Source of the DNA: Labilibaculum sp.
Lineage (GTDB): Bacteria; Bacteroidota; Bacteroidia; Bacteroidales; Marinifilaceae
Reading direction: 5' to 3'
NCBI GenBank assembly: GCA_016342745.1
Contig: JAEINT010000001.1
Coordinates: 470,874-534,873, forward strand
Length of the DNA stretch: 64,000 nucleotides
This document shows, one piece after another, positions 9,257-18,476 of the stretch. Position 1 is the stretch's first letter, and every line of letters begins with the position of its first letter. Under the pieces are notes generated by a model. The model saw nothing but the letters and a program-made list of their open reading frames with translations, was not told the origin of the DNA and did no database searches. Position numbers and translations under genes: made by a program.

Positions 9257-10279
9257 TTAGAAGTTTAGGTCAGTAAAATGCTGTTTCTTCCTTAAGTAAT
9301 AATCAAAAATAATACTGTTTTTATAAATTTCAGAATGATTATTTGTACTTACATTTGGAAGTAGGCTTTTCCTCTTTTTTCTAGATTTTGAAAGGCTAGC
9401 ATAAAATGACATGTGTGCTTTAAACACTGCTGAAAAATGCGAAAACTCACCTCCAATTAGAAATTTAAGGGCTGCAACACCATCGAGTAGCATTCTGGTT
9501 AAAAATGTAGTGTAAAGCTTATTTCCTGGTAAATTTTTGTGCAACATGAAAAGATTGTTGCGGAAATTAAGGAATAATTTTTTTGAGCTATGATTTGGAA
9601 GAGTGGCTCCACCAACATGATACACTGTTGATTTTGGTTCTACGATAATTTTGTAACCACGATTTTTAATTCGCCAACACAGATCAATTTCCTCCATGTG
9701 AGCAAAAAAATCAGCATCTAAACCACCTGCAGCTTTATACACTTCCGATCTAATGAATAAAGAGGCTCCACTAGCCCAGAATATTTCTTTTTGTGAGTCG
9801 TATTGCTTGTTGTCAACTTCAATATTATCTAATATTCTACCTCTGCAAAAAGGATAGCCTAAGTAGTCTATGAAGCCACCAGCACCACCCGCATACTCAA
9901 AAGAATCCTTCTGGTGATAGGCTTTTATTTTTGGCTGTGCTGCAGCAATATCTGCATTGTTCTCAAAAGTTTCGTAAATAGGATCAAGCCAGTTGGAACT
10001 AACTTCTACATCTGAGTTTAGGAGAACAAAATAAGTATGCGATAATTGGTCTAGCGCTCTGTTGTACCCGTCTGCAAAGCCGTAATTTTCTTCTAGCTGA
10101 ATTACTTGAATGTTTGGATATTCAGTATTTAAAAAGGAAATAGAGTCATCTGTTGAAGCATTATCAGCAACAATAACTTCGGCCCATTCTCTTTGTGAAT
10201 ATTCAACAACAGATGGCAGAAACTTTTCAAGTAAGCTTTTCCCGTTCCAATTTAATATGACTACTGCTATTTTATTCAT
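9257..10279 (-). CDS. GT2 family glycosyltransferase (WbbL/rhamnosyltransferase-like)
   Basis: A 340-aa inverting GT-A glycosyltransferase. The N-terminal nucleotide-sugar fold is clear: VVILNWNGKSLLEKFLPS, VIVADNASTDDS, then YGFADGYNRAL and the metal-binding NSDVEVSSNW. The acceptor-side motif EIDLCWRIKNRGYKI follows, with a basic, partly amphipathic C-terminal region near LLDGVAALKFLIGG. This type adds sugars to O-antigen, capsule or glycolipid; the donor and acceptor cannot be told from sequence. Its start overlaps the end of the acyltransferase gene by 4 nt (ATGA), so the two are translationally coupled. That suggests both act on an envelope lipid. It converges on gdx with only a 12-nt gap. 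Confidence 0.88.
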   Translation of the reverse strand: MNKIAVVILNWNGKSLLEKFLPSVVEYSQREWAEVIVADNASTDDSISFLNTEYPNIQVIQLEENYGFADGYNRALDQLSHTYFVLLNSDVEVSSNWLDPIYETFENNADIAAAQPKIKAYHQKDSFEYAGGAGGFIDYLGYPFCRGRILDNIEVDNKQYDSQKEIFWASGASLFIRSEVYKAAGGLDADFFAHMEEIDLCWRIKNRGYKIIVEPKSTVYHVGGATLPNHSSKKLFLNFRNNLFMLHKNLPGNKLYTTFLTRMLLDGVAALKFLIGGEFSHFSAVFKAHMSFYASLSKSRKKRKSLLPNVSTNNHSEIYKNSIIFDYYLRKKQHFTDLNF

Positions 10280-11157
10280 TCAGCTGTTTCTTTCTTATGC
10301 TTCCAACGCTTGTGTGACCATAGCCAGTAAGCTGGATTTTCTTTGATAATATCTTCAAGAACACGAGTGTGTTTTTCGCTTATTTCGAATTCTGCTGTTT
10401 CTTTAGGATTATCGAAAAGAGGAATAAGATCAACTTCATAATAGCCTCTTTTTATTTTGTTCATTTTAATAAAAACAACGGCTTGGTCGAGTTTTTTAGC
10501 AATTCTCTCTGTGCCAATCAAAATTGCAGTGTCCTGATTTAAAAATTTAGTCCAGTAACTGATGCTTTTTTTCTTAGGAGTTTGATCACCAATTAAAACG
10601 GTTGCAGATAGTTTTTTCTCATTACGATACCTAATCATGGTGCGCAGTGTATCGTCTTTTGCAACAGGAATAGCACCAAAACGTTTTCTTATTTTAAGAA
10701 ACATTTGATCAAACACTTGGTTGTGAAGAGGTTTGTATACCGGCAAGTAATTTGCATCTCTCCAAATAGCAAAAGAGGTTAGCCACTCCCAATTTCCGTA
10801 GTGACCTAAAATAGTAATCACATTTTTATTTTGTTCTTTGTATCTGTCAAATATCTCAGGATTAAGAAATTTACAGCGCTTCTTCATTTCTTCTTCACTT
10901 ATGGTCCAAAGCTTAATAGTCTCAATAAATGTGTCGCAGAAATGGCTGTAGAATTCTTTTCTAATCTTATGAATTTCTTCGTCTGATTTTTCTGGAAACG
11001 AATTTTTAAGATTGTCTGTAATTACCTTTCTTCGATAGCGAAGAATGTAGCAAACAAAGAAATACACAATGTCTGAAAAAACATAAAGAACTGGGAAGGG
11101 AAGATAACTGATCAATCTAACCAATCCGTAAACAATATAGGACAGAAATTTTATCAT
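10276..11157 (-). CDS. Lipid A biosynthesis-type lysophospholipid acyltransferase (LpxL/HtrB family)
   Basis: A 293-aa membrane-associated acyltransferase. An N-terminal hydrophobic anchor (about residues 5-38) is followed by the catalytic HX4E motif in ILGHYGNWEW at roughly residue 118. The family motifs IPVAKDDTLRTM, VLIGDQTPKKKS and GTERIAKKLDQAVVF follow, ending in AYWLWSHKRWK. LpxL-type enzymes add secondary acyl chains to lipid A from acyl-ACP. Bacteroidota homologues may act on lipid A or on ornithine/aminolipids, so I do not give a gene symbol. It is coupled to the downstream glycosyltransferase. Confidence 0.88.
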   Translation of the reverse strand: MIKFLSYIVYGLVRLISYLPFPVLYVFSDIVYFFVCYILRYRRKVITDNLKNSFPEKSDEEIHKIRKEFYSHFCDTFIETIKLWTISEEEMKKRCKFLNPEIFDRYKEQNKNVITILGHYGNWEWLTSFAIWRDANYLPVYKPLHNQVFDQMFLKIRKRFGAIPVAKDDTLRTMIRYRNEKKLSATVLIGDQTPKKKSISYWTKFLNQDTAILIGTERIAKKLDQAVVFIKMNKIKRGYYEVDLIPLFDNPKETAEFEISEKHTRVLEDIIKENPAYWLWSHKRWKHKKETAE

Positions 11158-11212
11158 TATAAGTTATGAATATTTTAAATATGCGCTGAAAGTACAAAAA
11201 AAAATGACAGTT

Positions 11213-12013
11213 TTACTTCACCATGAACTTATTAACAGTATTTCTAAATTCATCGTGAACTAAGGCATTACTAGCTATTATTTCTTTGCCAAAAATATAA
11301 TTGGTGTCTCCTTTAAAGTCACAAACCTTTCCACCAGCTTGTTGAACTAGAAACGAACCTGCTGCAACATCCCAAGGCTGAAGACTGTATTCATAAAATG
11401 CTTCAAATCTACCACAAGATACATAAGCTAAATCGGTAGCGGCAGAACCTGGACGACGAACACCGTGTGAATTAATAATGAAATATTCCAATGAAGCCAT
11501 GAAAGTTTTCAGTTGGTCGTAATCGTAATATGGAAAGCCGGTAGCAATTAAACTGGCATCGATGGTTTTTGCATTAGAAACTTGAATTGTTTTGCCATTC
11601 AAGAATGCGCCAGATGCACCTTTCCACGAGTAAAAACATTCGTCAAGACTTATTTCATAAACAACACCCAAAACAATTTCGTCATATTCCATTAAAGCGA
11701 TGCTAACCGCGAAAGGAGATAGGCCATGAATGTAGTTGGTTGTTCCATCCAAAGGATCAATAATCCAGTTGTATTTTTCAGCTCTGAAGGTTTCTGTTCC
11801 TTCTTCGGCAATAAAGCCAGCATCCGAAAGTATTAGTTTCAGTTCAGCAACGATTTGTTCTTCGGCAGTTTTATCTACATAAGTTACAAAATCATGTATT
11901 CCCTTAACTTCAATTACATCCGATTTAATTTTACTTTGTTGTTCCTTGATAAAGGCTCCAACTTTACGAGCAATGTCGTTTGTTTTAAAACAAAGTTCCT
12001 TAAGATTGATCAT
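11213..12013 (-). CDS. Inositol monophosphatase family protein (SuhB-like)
   Basis: A 266-aa Mg2+-dependent phosphatase of the IMPase/SuhB/CysQ superfamily. The three metal-site motifs are present: AEEGTETF (first Glu), WIIDPLDGTTNYIHG (DPxDGT) and QPWDVAAGSFLVQQAGG (WD near the C-terminus). The substrate may be inositol phosphate or another sugar phosphate; CysQ activity is less likely given the NYIHG form of motif A. The start is 11 nt after mtaB, so it is in the same operon. Substrate and physiological role are not resolved by the sequence. Confidence 0.88.
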   Translation of the reverse strand: MINLKELCFKTNDIARKVGAFIKEQQSKIKSDVIEVKGIHDFVTYVDKTAEEQIVAELKLILSDAGFIAEEGTETFRAEKYNWIIDPLDGTTNYIHGLSPFAVSIALMEYDEIVLGVVYEISLDECFYSWKGASGAFLNGKTIQVSNAKTIDASLIATGFPYYDYDQLKTFMASLEYFIINSHGVRRPGSAATDLAYVSCGRFEAFYEYSLQPWDVAAGSFLVQQAGGKVCDFKGDTNYIFGKEIIASNALVHDEFRNTVNKFMVK

Positions 12014-12024
12014 GGTATGGTAAA

Positions 12025-13359
12025 TTATTCAAGAATAGGTTTGAATTGAAATTGATTTTCGTTCACTAATAATCCGGTAACATTACCATTTGAATTAATA
12101 TCCTGCAATTTAGCAAAAGCTAACTCGTTACTAAAGTTTTGTTTGTATGGTATTTCTACTTTAATGTAGTTTTTTGTAAATCCGTACATTTTCCCTTTAT
12201 CATTATAGCCTTCAAAAAGCACTTCCTCCTCTTTGCCGATATTCTCTTCATAAAATGCTCTTAATTTTTTCTCTGAAAGGATTTGAAGCATTTTTGCTCT
12301 GCGTTTTCTTTCGGGAACAGAAACAGATTCTTTAATTTCAAGAGCCTTTGTTCCCTGTCTTTCCGAATAAGGGAAAACATGAAGTTGGCTAATTGGTAAT
12401 TCATTAATGAATCGGTAAGCGTCGTCGAAGTCTTCTTCGTTTTCCCCACGACTGCCAGCTATTACATCAACACCAATAAAGGCATCGGGTAGAAGTGATT
12501 TAATTTTTTCGATTCGCTGAGCAAATAATTCTCTATCGTACCTTCTTTTCATTAGTTTCAACACCTTGTTAGAACCTGCCTGCAGCGGAATGTGAAAATG
12601 ATTGACGAACTTATCCGACTGGGCAACAAATTCGATAATTTCATTGCTCAGTAAGTTGGGTTCAATGGAAGAAATTCGAAATCGACAAATCCCTTCTACT
12701 TTTTCTAGTTCTTTGATTAGGTCAAGAAAGGTTTCCTTAGTGCTTTGTCCAAAATCACCTATGTTTACTCCTGTTAATATGATTTCTTTAGCGCCTTGTT
12801 CAGCTACTTTTTTAGCTTGTTCTACAGTTTCTTTTATGCTATTGTTACGGCTGTTTCCTCTTGCATAAGGAATTGTGCAATAGGTGCAGTAGTAATTGCA
12901 TCCATCTTGGATTTTAAGAAAACAGCGCGTTCTGTCTCCCATAGAATATGAAGTGTGGAAATCTTTTACTGATCCTACTTCACAGGGATGTAATTCTCCA
13001 GTTCCTTTTTTCTCAAGATGATCAATATATTTATGGATATTGAATTTCTCATTTGCACCTAGTACCAAATCAACACCAGGAATAGATAAGATTTCTTCTG
13101 GTTTTAATTGAGCGTAGCAACCAATTACAGCTATAAATGCGTTTGCATTAGTTTTGATAACCTTTTTAATAGCTTGTCTGCATTTTTTATCCGCTTGGTC
13201 GGTAACAGAACAAGTATTTATGACGTAAATATCAGCTTTTTCTGAATGCTTAACTGTTTCGAAGCCCATTTCTTTAAATGATCGACCAATGGTTGATGTT
13301 TCCGAAAAATTAAGCTTGCAACCTAATGTGTAGAATGCAACTTTTTTACCTTGCAACAT
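12025..13359 (-). CDS. mtaB: tRNA (N6-threonylcarbamoyladenosine(37)-C2)-methylthiotransferase MtaB
   Basis: A radical-SAM enzyme that converts t6A37 to ms2t6A37 in tRNA. The 444-aa product has the N-terminal UPF0004 domain with three cluster Cys (TLGCKLNFSE, NTCSVTDQADKKCR, VIGCYAQ). The radical-SAM triad is in DGCNYYCTYCTIPYARG near residue 150, and a C-terminal TRAM-like domain follows. TLGCKLNFSET with SVTDQADKKCRQ places it in the MtaB branch rather than MiaB (which has YGCQMN) or RimO. The start codon is preceded by a 145-nt gap after ppx, and suhB-like follows closely. Confidence 0.92.
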   Translation of the reverse strand: MLQGKKVAFYTLGCKLNFSETSTIGRSFKEMGFETVKHSEKADIYVINTCSVTDQADKKCRQAIKKVIKTNANAFIAVIGCYAQLKPEEILSIPGVDLVLGANEKFNIHKYIDHLEKKGTGELHPCEVGSVKDFHTSYSMGDRTRCFLKIQDGCNYYCTYCTIPYARGNSRNNSIKETVEQAKKVAEQGAKEIILTGVNIGDFGQSTKETFLDLIKELEKVEGICRFRISSIEPNLLSNEIIEFVAQSDKFVNHFHIPLQAGSNKVLKLMKRRYDRELFAQRIEKIKSLLPDAFIGVDVIAGSRGENEEDFDDAYRFINELPISQLHVFPYSERQGTKALEIKESVSVPERKRRAKMLQILSEKKLRAFYEENIGKEEEVLFEGYNDKGKMYGFTKNYIKVEIPYKQNFSNELAFAKLQDINSNGNVTGLLVNENQFQFKPILE

Positions 13360-13478
13360 ATTTTCTCCCCTTCTTGCTGATGAATTGCGATGAGCTGAAA
13401 ATCAGCTCACTGCTAAAACAAATGAACCATTTCAAAGCAGTATTGAAATAGTTCAAAATATCTAAATTAATTAAGTTG

Positions 13479-13486
13479 CAAATTTA
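13479..13486 (-). promoter_or_regulatory. Possible -7 element upstream of mtaB
   Basis: TAAATTTG on the minus strand fits TAnnTTTG and lies 119 nt before the mtaB start. No -33 partner is evident, so this is a motif-only call. Confidence 0.25.
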
Positions 13487-13504
13487 TAAAAAAGAATTGC
13501 TTTT

Positions 13505-14410
13505 TCAGCTAATTAATAGGGTCTTGCTTTTATATTCTTTGTAAAGTTGATGAACAATACCATCGGTTACTCCAATTTTAGGTACGTGAATCTTATCTGC
13601 TTTCGCCCATTCCATAATGCTAAGGAAGATGGTGGCAGCCGGAATAATAACATCAGCTCTGTCTGGATTCATGTCATAACCAATCATTAATTCATCTTGA
13701 GAACACTGTTTTAGCTCTTCGTAAATGTATTTTAATTCATGATAGCTTAGAAACTTGTCCTTTTTTGGTGCGGAGAGTTTTACCAACCGGTTGATGTTTC
13801 CTCCAGAACCAATAATTTCAACGTCTTCACAATTAGGACAGACATCTAGCAAGCATTCTTTAATACGAATGAATTCACCTTTTGGAACACAATCGCGTAG
13901 AATTTTAATTGTTCCAACATTAAATGAAGCTGAAAAAGTACAAATTCCTTTTGAGAATAGTGTTATTTCAGTACTACCTCCACCCACATCAACATATAAA
14001 TAGTCTCTAGAAGGATCTAGCTTGTCTGCTATTTTATTATCAAATATGATACTTGCCTCTTCTTTGCCAGCAATAATATCAATTGTAATATTTGCCTCTT
14101 TTTCTATTCGTTTGATAATGTCAATTCCATTTGCCGCTTCCCTCATTGCAGAGGTTGCACAAGCACGATAGCTCACAATTTCATGAACTTCCATAAGGTT
14201 TCGAAAAGCTTTCATTGCCTTAATCATTTTTTCTTCTTTGGCAGGAGAAATAAATTTATCAATGAAAGTATCGGTTCCCAATCGAATAGGAACTCGTATT
14301 AAGGAAGATTTTTTAAAGTGAGTATTACCACCTTCTTCAAACACATTCATAAACAACAATCGGATAGCATTCGATCCGATATCAATGGCGGCAAATTTCA
14401 TTATTTTCAT
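13505..14410 (-). CDS. Ppx/GppA family exopolyphosphatase-like phosphatase
   Basis: A 301-aa member of the ASKHA-fold Ppx/GppA phosphatases, which degrade polyphosphate or pppGpp. Signatures are FAAIDIGSNAIRLLF (phosphate 1), YRACATSAMREAANG, YLYVDVGGGSTEITLF (phosphate 2) and VEIIGSGGNINRL. Its length matches the short Bacteroidota form that has only the two catalytic domains and lacks the C-terminal HD-type extension of E. coli Ppx. The codon at 14401 (MKFAAIDIG) is an equally plausible start, since relatives usually begin just before FAAIDIGSN. Polyphosphate versus pppGpp specificity is not decided. Confidence 0.88.
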   Translation of the reverse strand: MKIMKFAAIDIGSNAIRLLFMNVFEEGGNTHFKKSSLIRVPIRLGTDTFIDKFISPAKEEKMIKAMKAFRNLMEVHEIVSYRACATSAMREAANGIDIIKRIEKEANITIDIIAGKEEASIIFDNKIADKLDPSRDYLYVDVGGGSTEITLFSKGICTFSASFNVGTIKILRDCVPKGEFIRIKECLLDVCPNCEDVEIIGSGGNINRLVKLSAPKKDKFLSYHELKYIYEELKQCSQDELMIGYDMNPDRADVIIPAATIFLSIMEWAKADKIHVPKIGVTDGIVHQLYKEYKSKTLLIS

Positions 14411-14561
14411 AGGAGTACAATTAGGTTATCAGTATCCGAAAATTAATTACTACATAAACTTGAGTTGTTATTAAAATATCATGATTAATTACTGAAACAA
14501 TATTTTCAAATTTTGTAGTAATTAATTTAATGGAATTTTCTCACTAATCCAATTAATACAT

Positions 14562-15893
14562 TTATAGAAGACTACTTGCTAGATCTGCAAGGTGACTTCT
14601 TTCTCCTTTCAGAAGGTTGACATGGGCGAAAATATCTTGACCTTTCATGCGGTCTGATAAATAGGCTAAGCCGTTCGATTTTTTATCTAAATAAGGAGAA
14701 TCAATCTGTTCTATATCCCCGGTAAAAATCATCTTGGTACCTTCTCCAGCTCTTGTTATAATCGTTTTAATTTCATGAGGCGTAAGATTTTGAGCTTCAT
14801 CAACAATAAAGAATGTATTTGAAAGGCTTCTACCTCTTATGTATGCTAAAGGTGTGATTTGTAGTCGATCATCTTTAAGCAATTCGTCTATTTTAAGATA
14901 TTCCTTGCTGTGAATGTTAAACTTGTGCTTAATTACGCTTAGATTATCGAAAAGAGGTTGCATGTAAGGACCAATTTTTTCTTTGGCATCACCTGGTAAA
15001 TAGCCTAAATCCTTATCTGCAAGTGCAACAATAGGTCTAGCAAGAAAGATTTGATCGTACATATCTATTTGCTGCAGGGCAGTAGCTAAGGCTAATAATG
15101 TTTTACCAGTTCCAGCTCTTCCCGTAAGTGCAACTAATGATATTTTAGGATCTAAAAGAGCATGCATAGAGAAGGTTTGTTCAGCATTTCGAGGATAAAT
15201 ACCATATGCATTTGGCTTTTCAACTCGAGACATGGTCTTTTCAACTGGATCAAAATGAGCTAAGGCGCTTGATGAATTATTTTTTAAAATAAAATATTCA
15301 TGACCATTTATTGTTTTTTCAAAGCCTAAGTCTTCCTCCGGTATTCCTTCATGTGATTTATAGAGTTGAGAAATTTTGGCGTCGTCGAAATTTTCAATGG
15401 TTGTAATTCCTAAATTAATAACATCCTCAAGATCTTTAACCTGATCATTTTTATAATCCTCAGCAGGTATACCTAAGGATTTGGCTTTCATTCTTAAATT
15501 GATATCCTTGGTAACCAGAATGACCTTTTTTCTTTTGGTTTCATTGTGCAAATATTCAGCTATTGCAAGAATGCGATGGTCAGGAATGTTCTCTTGAAAA
15601 GAGTTTTTCATTTGAACTGAAAATTCTTTCCCTGTTTCGACCGATAATTTCCCTAGTTTATTTCCAAGTGGAACGCCTTTAGTAAAAAGTAAATCACCAG
15701 AAATTCGATCTAGTTCTCTGGTAAATTCACGAGCATGATAATTTATTTGATCATTCCCTTTTTTAAATTTATCCAATTCCTCTAGAACTGTTATTGGGAT
15801 TACAACATCATTTTCTTCAAAATTATAAATGGAATTAAAGTCATGAAGAATCACATTAGTGTCGAGTACGAAAATCTTTTTGAGTTTTGCCAT
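14562..15893 (-). CDS. phoH: PIN domain / PhoH family ATPase
   Basis: A 443-aa PhoH2-type fusion of an N-terminal PIN ribonuclease-like domain and a C-terminal PhoH helicase-like ATPase. The PIN domain begins KIFVLDTNVILHDFNS and carries further acids (VLEELDKFKKG, VTKDINLR). The ATPase has Walker A LTGRAGTGKTLLALA, then DLGYLPGD, Walker B FFIVDEAQNLTPHE and FTGDIEQID. PhoH2 proteins are reported as RNA helicase/RNases, so an RNA-processing role is likely. The gene stands alone, with 151 nt before ppx and 271 nt before folC on the other strand. Confidence 0.92.
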   Translation of the reverse strand: MAKLKKIFVLDTNVILHDFNSIYNFEENDVVIPITVLEELDKFKKGNDQINYHAREFTRELDRISGDLLFTKGVPLGNKLGKLSVETGKEFSVQMKNSFQENIPDHRILAIAEYLHNETKRKKVILVTKDINLRMKAKSLGIPAEDYKNDQVKDLEDVINLGITTIENFDDAKISQLYKSHEGIPEEDLGFEKTINGHEYFILKNNSSSALAHFDPVEKTMSRVEKPNAYGIYPRNAEQTFSMHALLDPKISLVALTGRAGTGKTLLALATALQQIDMYDQIFLARPIVALADKDLGYLPGDAKEKIGPYMQPLFDNLSVIKHKFNIHSKEYLKIDELLKDDRLQITPLAYIRGRSLSNTFFIVDEAQNLTPHEIKTIITRAGEGTKMIFTGDIEQIDSPYLDKKSNGLAYLSDRMKGQDIFAHVNLLKGERSHLADLASSLL

Positions 15894-16164
15894 AATGAAT
15901 GGTGTTAGAGGTTAATTTCGACTGGGATTGACTGTCGTATATTTACTTTACAGTGATTGCAAAACACTTGTGTTTAATTTGTTATACCTTTTGAAGCAAG
16001 TTTGTTCGCTTTTGTTATTTTTTATCGATTGATTTTTTCAATTAAACAGTAGTATTTCCTACTATTAAATTAGCAAAAAATGTAGGAAATTCAACTTGTT
16101 AAAGGAATTTTTAAGAAATTTTATTCTTCTTTGTAAAATCATTTATATTACTGGAGTTTTGAAA

Positions 16165-17451
16165 ATGAATTACAAAGAAACATTAGATTACATGTTTACT
16201 AAACTCCCTATGTATCAACGCACAGGGAAAGCTGCTTACAAGGCAAACTTGGATACAACCTTGGCTCTTGATGAGTATTTTGATCATCCGCATAAGGAAT
16301 TTAAGACCATTCATGTTGCAGGCACAAATGGAAAAGGTTCGGTGTCTCATGCTGTAGCTTCGGTATTGCAGGCGTCAGGTTACAAGGTCGGATTGTATAC
16401 TTCTCCTCATTTACGTGATTTTCGAGAGCGTGTAAAAATAAATGGAGAGATGATTACTGAAGATCATGTGGTGAAATTTATAGCTGAACATCGTGAGAAA
16501 TTTGAAGAATTGTGTCCTTCATTTTTTGAAATGACCGTTGCAATGGCTTTTGAATATTTTGCAGATCAAAAGGTCGATATTGCTGTTGTTGAAGTTGGTT
16601 TAGGAGGGAGATTAGATTCTACAAATATTATCAATCCCTTGGTATCGGTAATAACCAATATAAGTAAAGATCATACCAATTTGTTGGGTAATGATATCAC
16701 TCAAATAGCTGGCGAAAAAGCAGGAATTATAAAAACGAATGTCCCGGTTGTTGTAGGAGAGAAGCAAGAAGAAACCTTTCCAGTTTTTGAACGTTTTTCA
16801 GCAGTTAAAAATACAGAACTTATTTATTCTGAGGATAAGTATGAAATTAAGTCTTCAGAATTAAGGGATCATCATCGACATATAATTTATCGAAGTATAT
16901 CGAAGAACGAAGAAGTAAGAATAAATTGTGATTTGTTAGGTAGTTATCAGGTTAAAAATATAAGAACAGCATTGTGCGTTTGCGATAAATTGATTCAACA
17001 AGGACTTAAAATAGCAAACAGTGCTATTAAACATGGTTTGTCGAATATTGTTGCAGATACAGGTTTATTAGGACGCTGGTACACAATTAGTAAGGATCCT
17101 TTGGTTATTTGTGATACTGGGCATAATGTTGCTGGTATTAAAGAAATAATATCGCAAATAGAATCTATGGATTACAGAAATCTACACATTGTTTTTGGTG
17201 TTGTTGATGATAAGAATATTGATGATATTTTAAAGCTAATTCCTAAAAGTGCGAACTACTATTTTACCCGGGCAAATATTCCTAGAGCATTAGATCAGAA
17301 TGTATTAGCGAAGAAAGCAAAAGCGTTTGGTTTGAATGGTAACACCTACGAAACAGTGAGTTTAGCTTTGAGGTCAGCCAAAGATAATTCGAATGAAAAT
17401 GATTTGATATTTGTTGGAGGTAGTACTTTTGTAGTTGCAGAAGTCGTTTAA
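16165..17451 (+). CDS. folC: Bifunctional folylpolyglutamate / dihydrofolate synthase FolC
   Basis: Mur-ligase-like enzyme that joins glutamate to dihydropteroate or folates. It has the N-terminal LPMYQRTGKAAYK typical of the Bacteroidota family, ATP loop HVAGTNGKGSVSHAVAS, TSPHLRDFRERVKING, VVEVGLGGRLDSTN, ISKDHTNLLG and C-terminal CDTGHNVAGIKEI. An in-frame TTG at 16096 would add 23 hydrophobic residues with no family counterpart. The ATG at 16165 after CTGGAG gives the usual start MNYKETLDYMF, and I use it (428 aa). A tRNA gene follows. Confidence 0.93.
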   Translation: MNYKETLDYMFTKLPMYQRTGKAAYKANLDTTLALDEYFDHPHKEFKTIHVAGTNGKGSVSHAVASVLQASGYKVGLYTSPHLRDFRERVKINGEMITEDHVVKFIAEHREKFEELCPSFFEMTVAMAFEYFADQKVDIAVVEVGLGGRLDSTNIINPLVSVITNISKDHTNLLGNDITQIAGEKAGIIKTNVPVVVGEKQEETFPVFERFSAVKNTELIYSEDKYEIKSSELRDHHRHIIYRSISKNEEVRINCDLLGSYQVKNIRTALCVCDKLIQQGLKIANSAIKHGLSNIVADTGLLGRWYTISKDPLVICDTGHNVAGIKEIISQIESMDYRNLHIVFGVVDDKNIDDILKLIPKSANYYFTRANIPRALDQNVLAKKAKAFGLNGNTYETVSLALRSAKDNSNENDLIFVGGSTFVVAEVV

Positions 17452-17469
17452 ACAAAAGCTATAAATTTA

Positions 17470-17500
17470 TTGCGGTGCTAATATTTTCTGTTTATATTTG
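17470..17500 (+). promoter_or_regulatory. Promoter of the tRNA-Val gene
   Basis: TTG at 17470-17472 and TATATTTG at 17493-17500 are separated by 20 nt, a good match to the Bacteroidota -33/-7 promoter. The tRNA begins 10 nt after the -7 element, as expected for a stable RNA start. Confidence 0.75.
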
Positions 17501-17510
17501 CACCCGTTAA

Positions 17511-17585
17511 GGGCGATTAGCTCAGTTGGTTCAGAGCACTTGGTTTACACCCAAGGGGTCATAGGTTCGAATCCTATATCGCCCA
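17511..17585 (+). tRNA. tRNA-Val (anticodon UAC)
   Basis: A full cloverleaf is visible: acceptor GGGCGAT pairs with ATCGCCC, the D arm has TAGCTCAGTTGGTT, and the anticodon stem CTTGG/CCAAG encloses TTTACAC with anticodon TAC. The T arm contains GGTTCGAATCC. The discriminator base is A. CCA is not encoded (CTA follows), so it must be added by the CCA-adding enzyme, a candidate for which is at 45315-46724. Confidence 0.97.
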
Positions 17586-17590
17586 CTATT

Positions 17591-17619
17591 ATAAGGATTT
17601 AAGAAGAATCCTTATTTTA
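17591..17619 (+). terminator. Terminator after tRNA-Val
   Basis: The 9-bp stem ATAAGGATT / AATCCTTAT (17591-17599 with 17607-17615) is followed by a short T-rich tract and starts 5 nt after the tRNA. The low GC content makes it moderate in strength. Confidence 0.6.
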
Positions 17620-17700
17620 TCCCCAGCGCCATTTACTCAAAGAATAACTTGTATTACAAAAAAAACCATTAAAGAATTTTTTCTTTAATAAAAACTTGGT

Positions 17701-17708
17701 TACTTTTG
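17701..17708 (+). promoter_or_regulatory. -7 element upstream of rex
   Basis: TACTTTTG matches TAnnTTTG, 28 nt before the rex start. A T-rich block lies about 20 nt further upstream in place of a clear TTTG -33 element. Confidence 0.4.
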
Positions 17709-17736
17709 TTTTCGTTTTAGGTGTAAGAAAGAAACT

Positions 17737-18393
17737 ATGGTTCAAAGTTCTAAAAAAAATCAGGGGGTTCCTGAGCCGACTATACGTCGCATGCCGTCCT
17801 ACTTGGCATTTGCTGAGGGATTGTTAAGGAAAGGTCAGCAGTTTGTGTCATCGACTCAGATTGCTAACTACATGAATATTGACCCCACACAGGTAACAAA
17901 AGATTTATCGTATACTACTATTGTTGGAAAAACTAGAGTAGGTTATGAGGTAAAGGCACTGGTTGACGTTTTGTCTGACTTTCTTGGCTTTACGATTATG
18001 GATAACGCTTTCTTGGTTGGAGCTGGATCTTTAGGATCTGCATTGCTTCATGATAGTGGTTTATCGCATTTTGGATTGAATATTGTTGCAGCTTTTGATG
18101 TAAATTCATCTACAATTGGTCGTAAGATTAATGATGTGGAGGTTTTTCATATTGATCAATTTCGCGATTTAGCGCAAGAAATGAAGGTCGTAATGGGAAT
18201 AATCACTGTTCCAGCTGAAAATGCTCAGACAGTTGCCGATTTAATGGTTGCATGGGGTATTAAGGCAATTTGGAATTTTACACCTGCAAGAATTAAGGTG
18301 CCGGAAGATATCATTGTTCAGAATACTACTTTGTATTCTAACTTGGCAATCATTTTTAATAAATTGCATAGCGAGAAGAAAGAAGCTCTTTAA
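17737..18393 (+). CDS. rex: Redox-sensing transcriptional repressor Rex
   Basis: A 218-aa cytoplasmic dimer that senses the NADH/NAD+ ratio and represses fermentation and respiration genes when NADH is low. The N-terminal winged helix begins PEPTIRRMPSYLAF and includes FVSSTQIANYMNIDPTQVTKDLSY. The Rossmann domain starts with FLVGAGSLGSALLHD at about residue 92, continues with VAAFDVNSSTIGRKIN, and ends in the swapped helix region TLYSNLAIIFNKL. All are canonical for Rex. It is monocistronic, with a hairpin following. I found no canonical Rex box in its own upstream region. The window's hydrogenase is a plausible target class but shows no obvious site. Confidence 0.95.
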   Translation: MVQSSKKNQGVPEPTIRRMPSYLAFAEGLLRKGQQFVSSTQIANYMNIDPTQVTKDLSYTTIVGKTRVGYEVKALVDVLSDFLGFTIMDNAFLVGAGSLGSALLHDSGLSHFGLNIVAAFDVNSSTIGRKINDVEVFHIDQFRDLAQEMKVVMGIITVPAENAQTVADLMVAWGIKAIWNFTPARIKVPEDIIVQNTTLYSNLAIIFNKLHSEKKEAL

Positions 18394-18412
18394 GAGATGA
18401 AATAAAGGATAT

Positions 18413-18454
18413 AAAAAACAGGGCTGTTGAAATGAATCAACAGCCCTGTTTTTT
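18413..18454. terminator. Strong bidirectional terminator between rex and the 79-aa gene
   Basis: A perfect 18-bp inverted repeat (18413-18430 with 18437-18454) with a GC-rich core CAGGGCTGTTGA and A/T runs at both ends. It lies between convergent genes and should end both transcripts. Confidence 0.92.
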
Positions 18455-18476
18455 AATTTATTGATGTTTACAAATA

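Noticed and set aside
16096..16164. TTG start giving a 451-aa FolC
   Set aside because: The 23 extra residues have no counterpart in the family, and the ATG at 16165 gives the standard N-terminus.
17651..17660. TTGTATTACAA near rex as a Rex operator
   Set aside because: It is short and lacks the TTGTGAA/TTCACAA or TTGTTAA/TTAACAA cores, so it does not support autoregulation.
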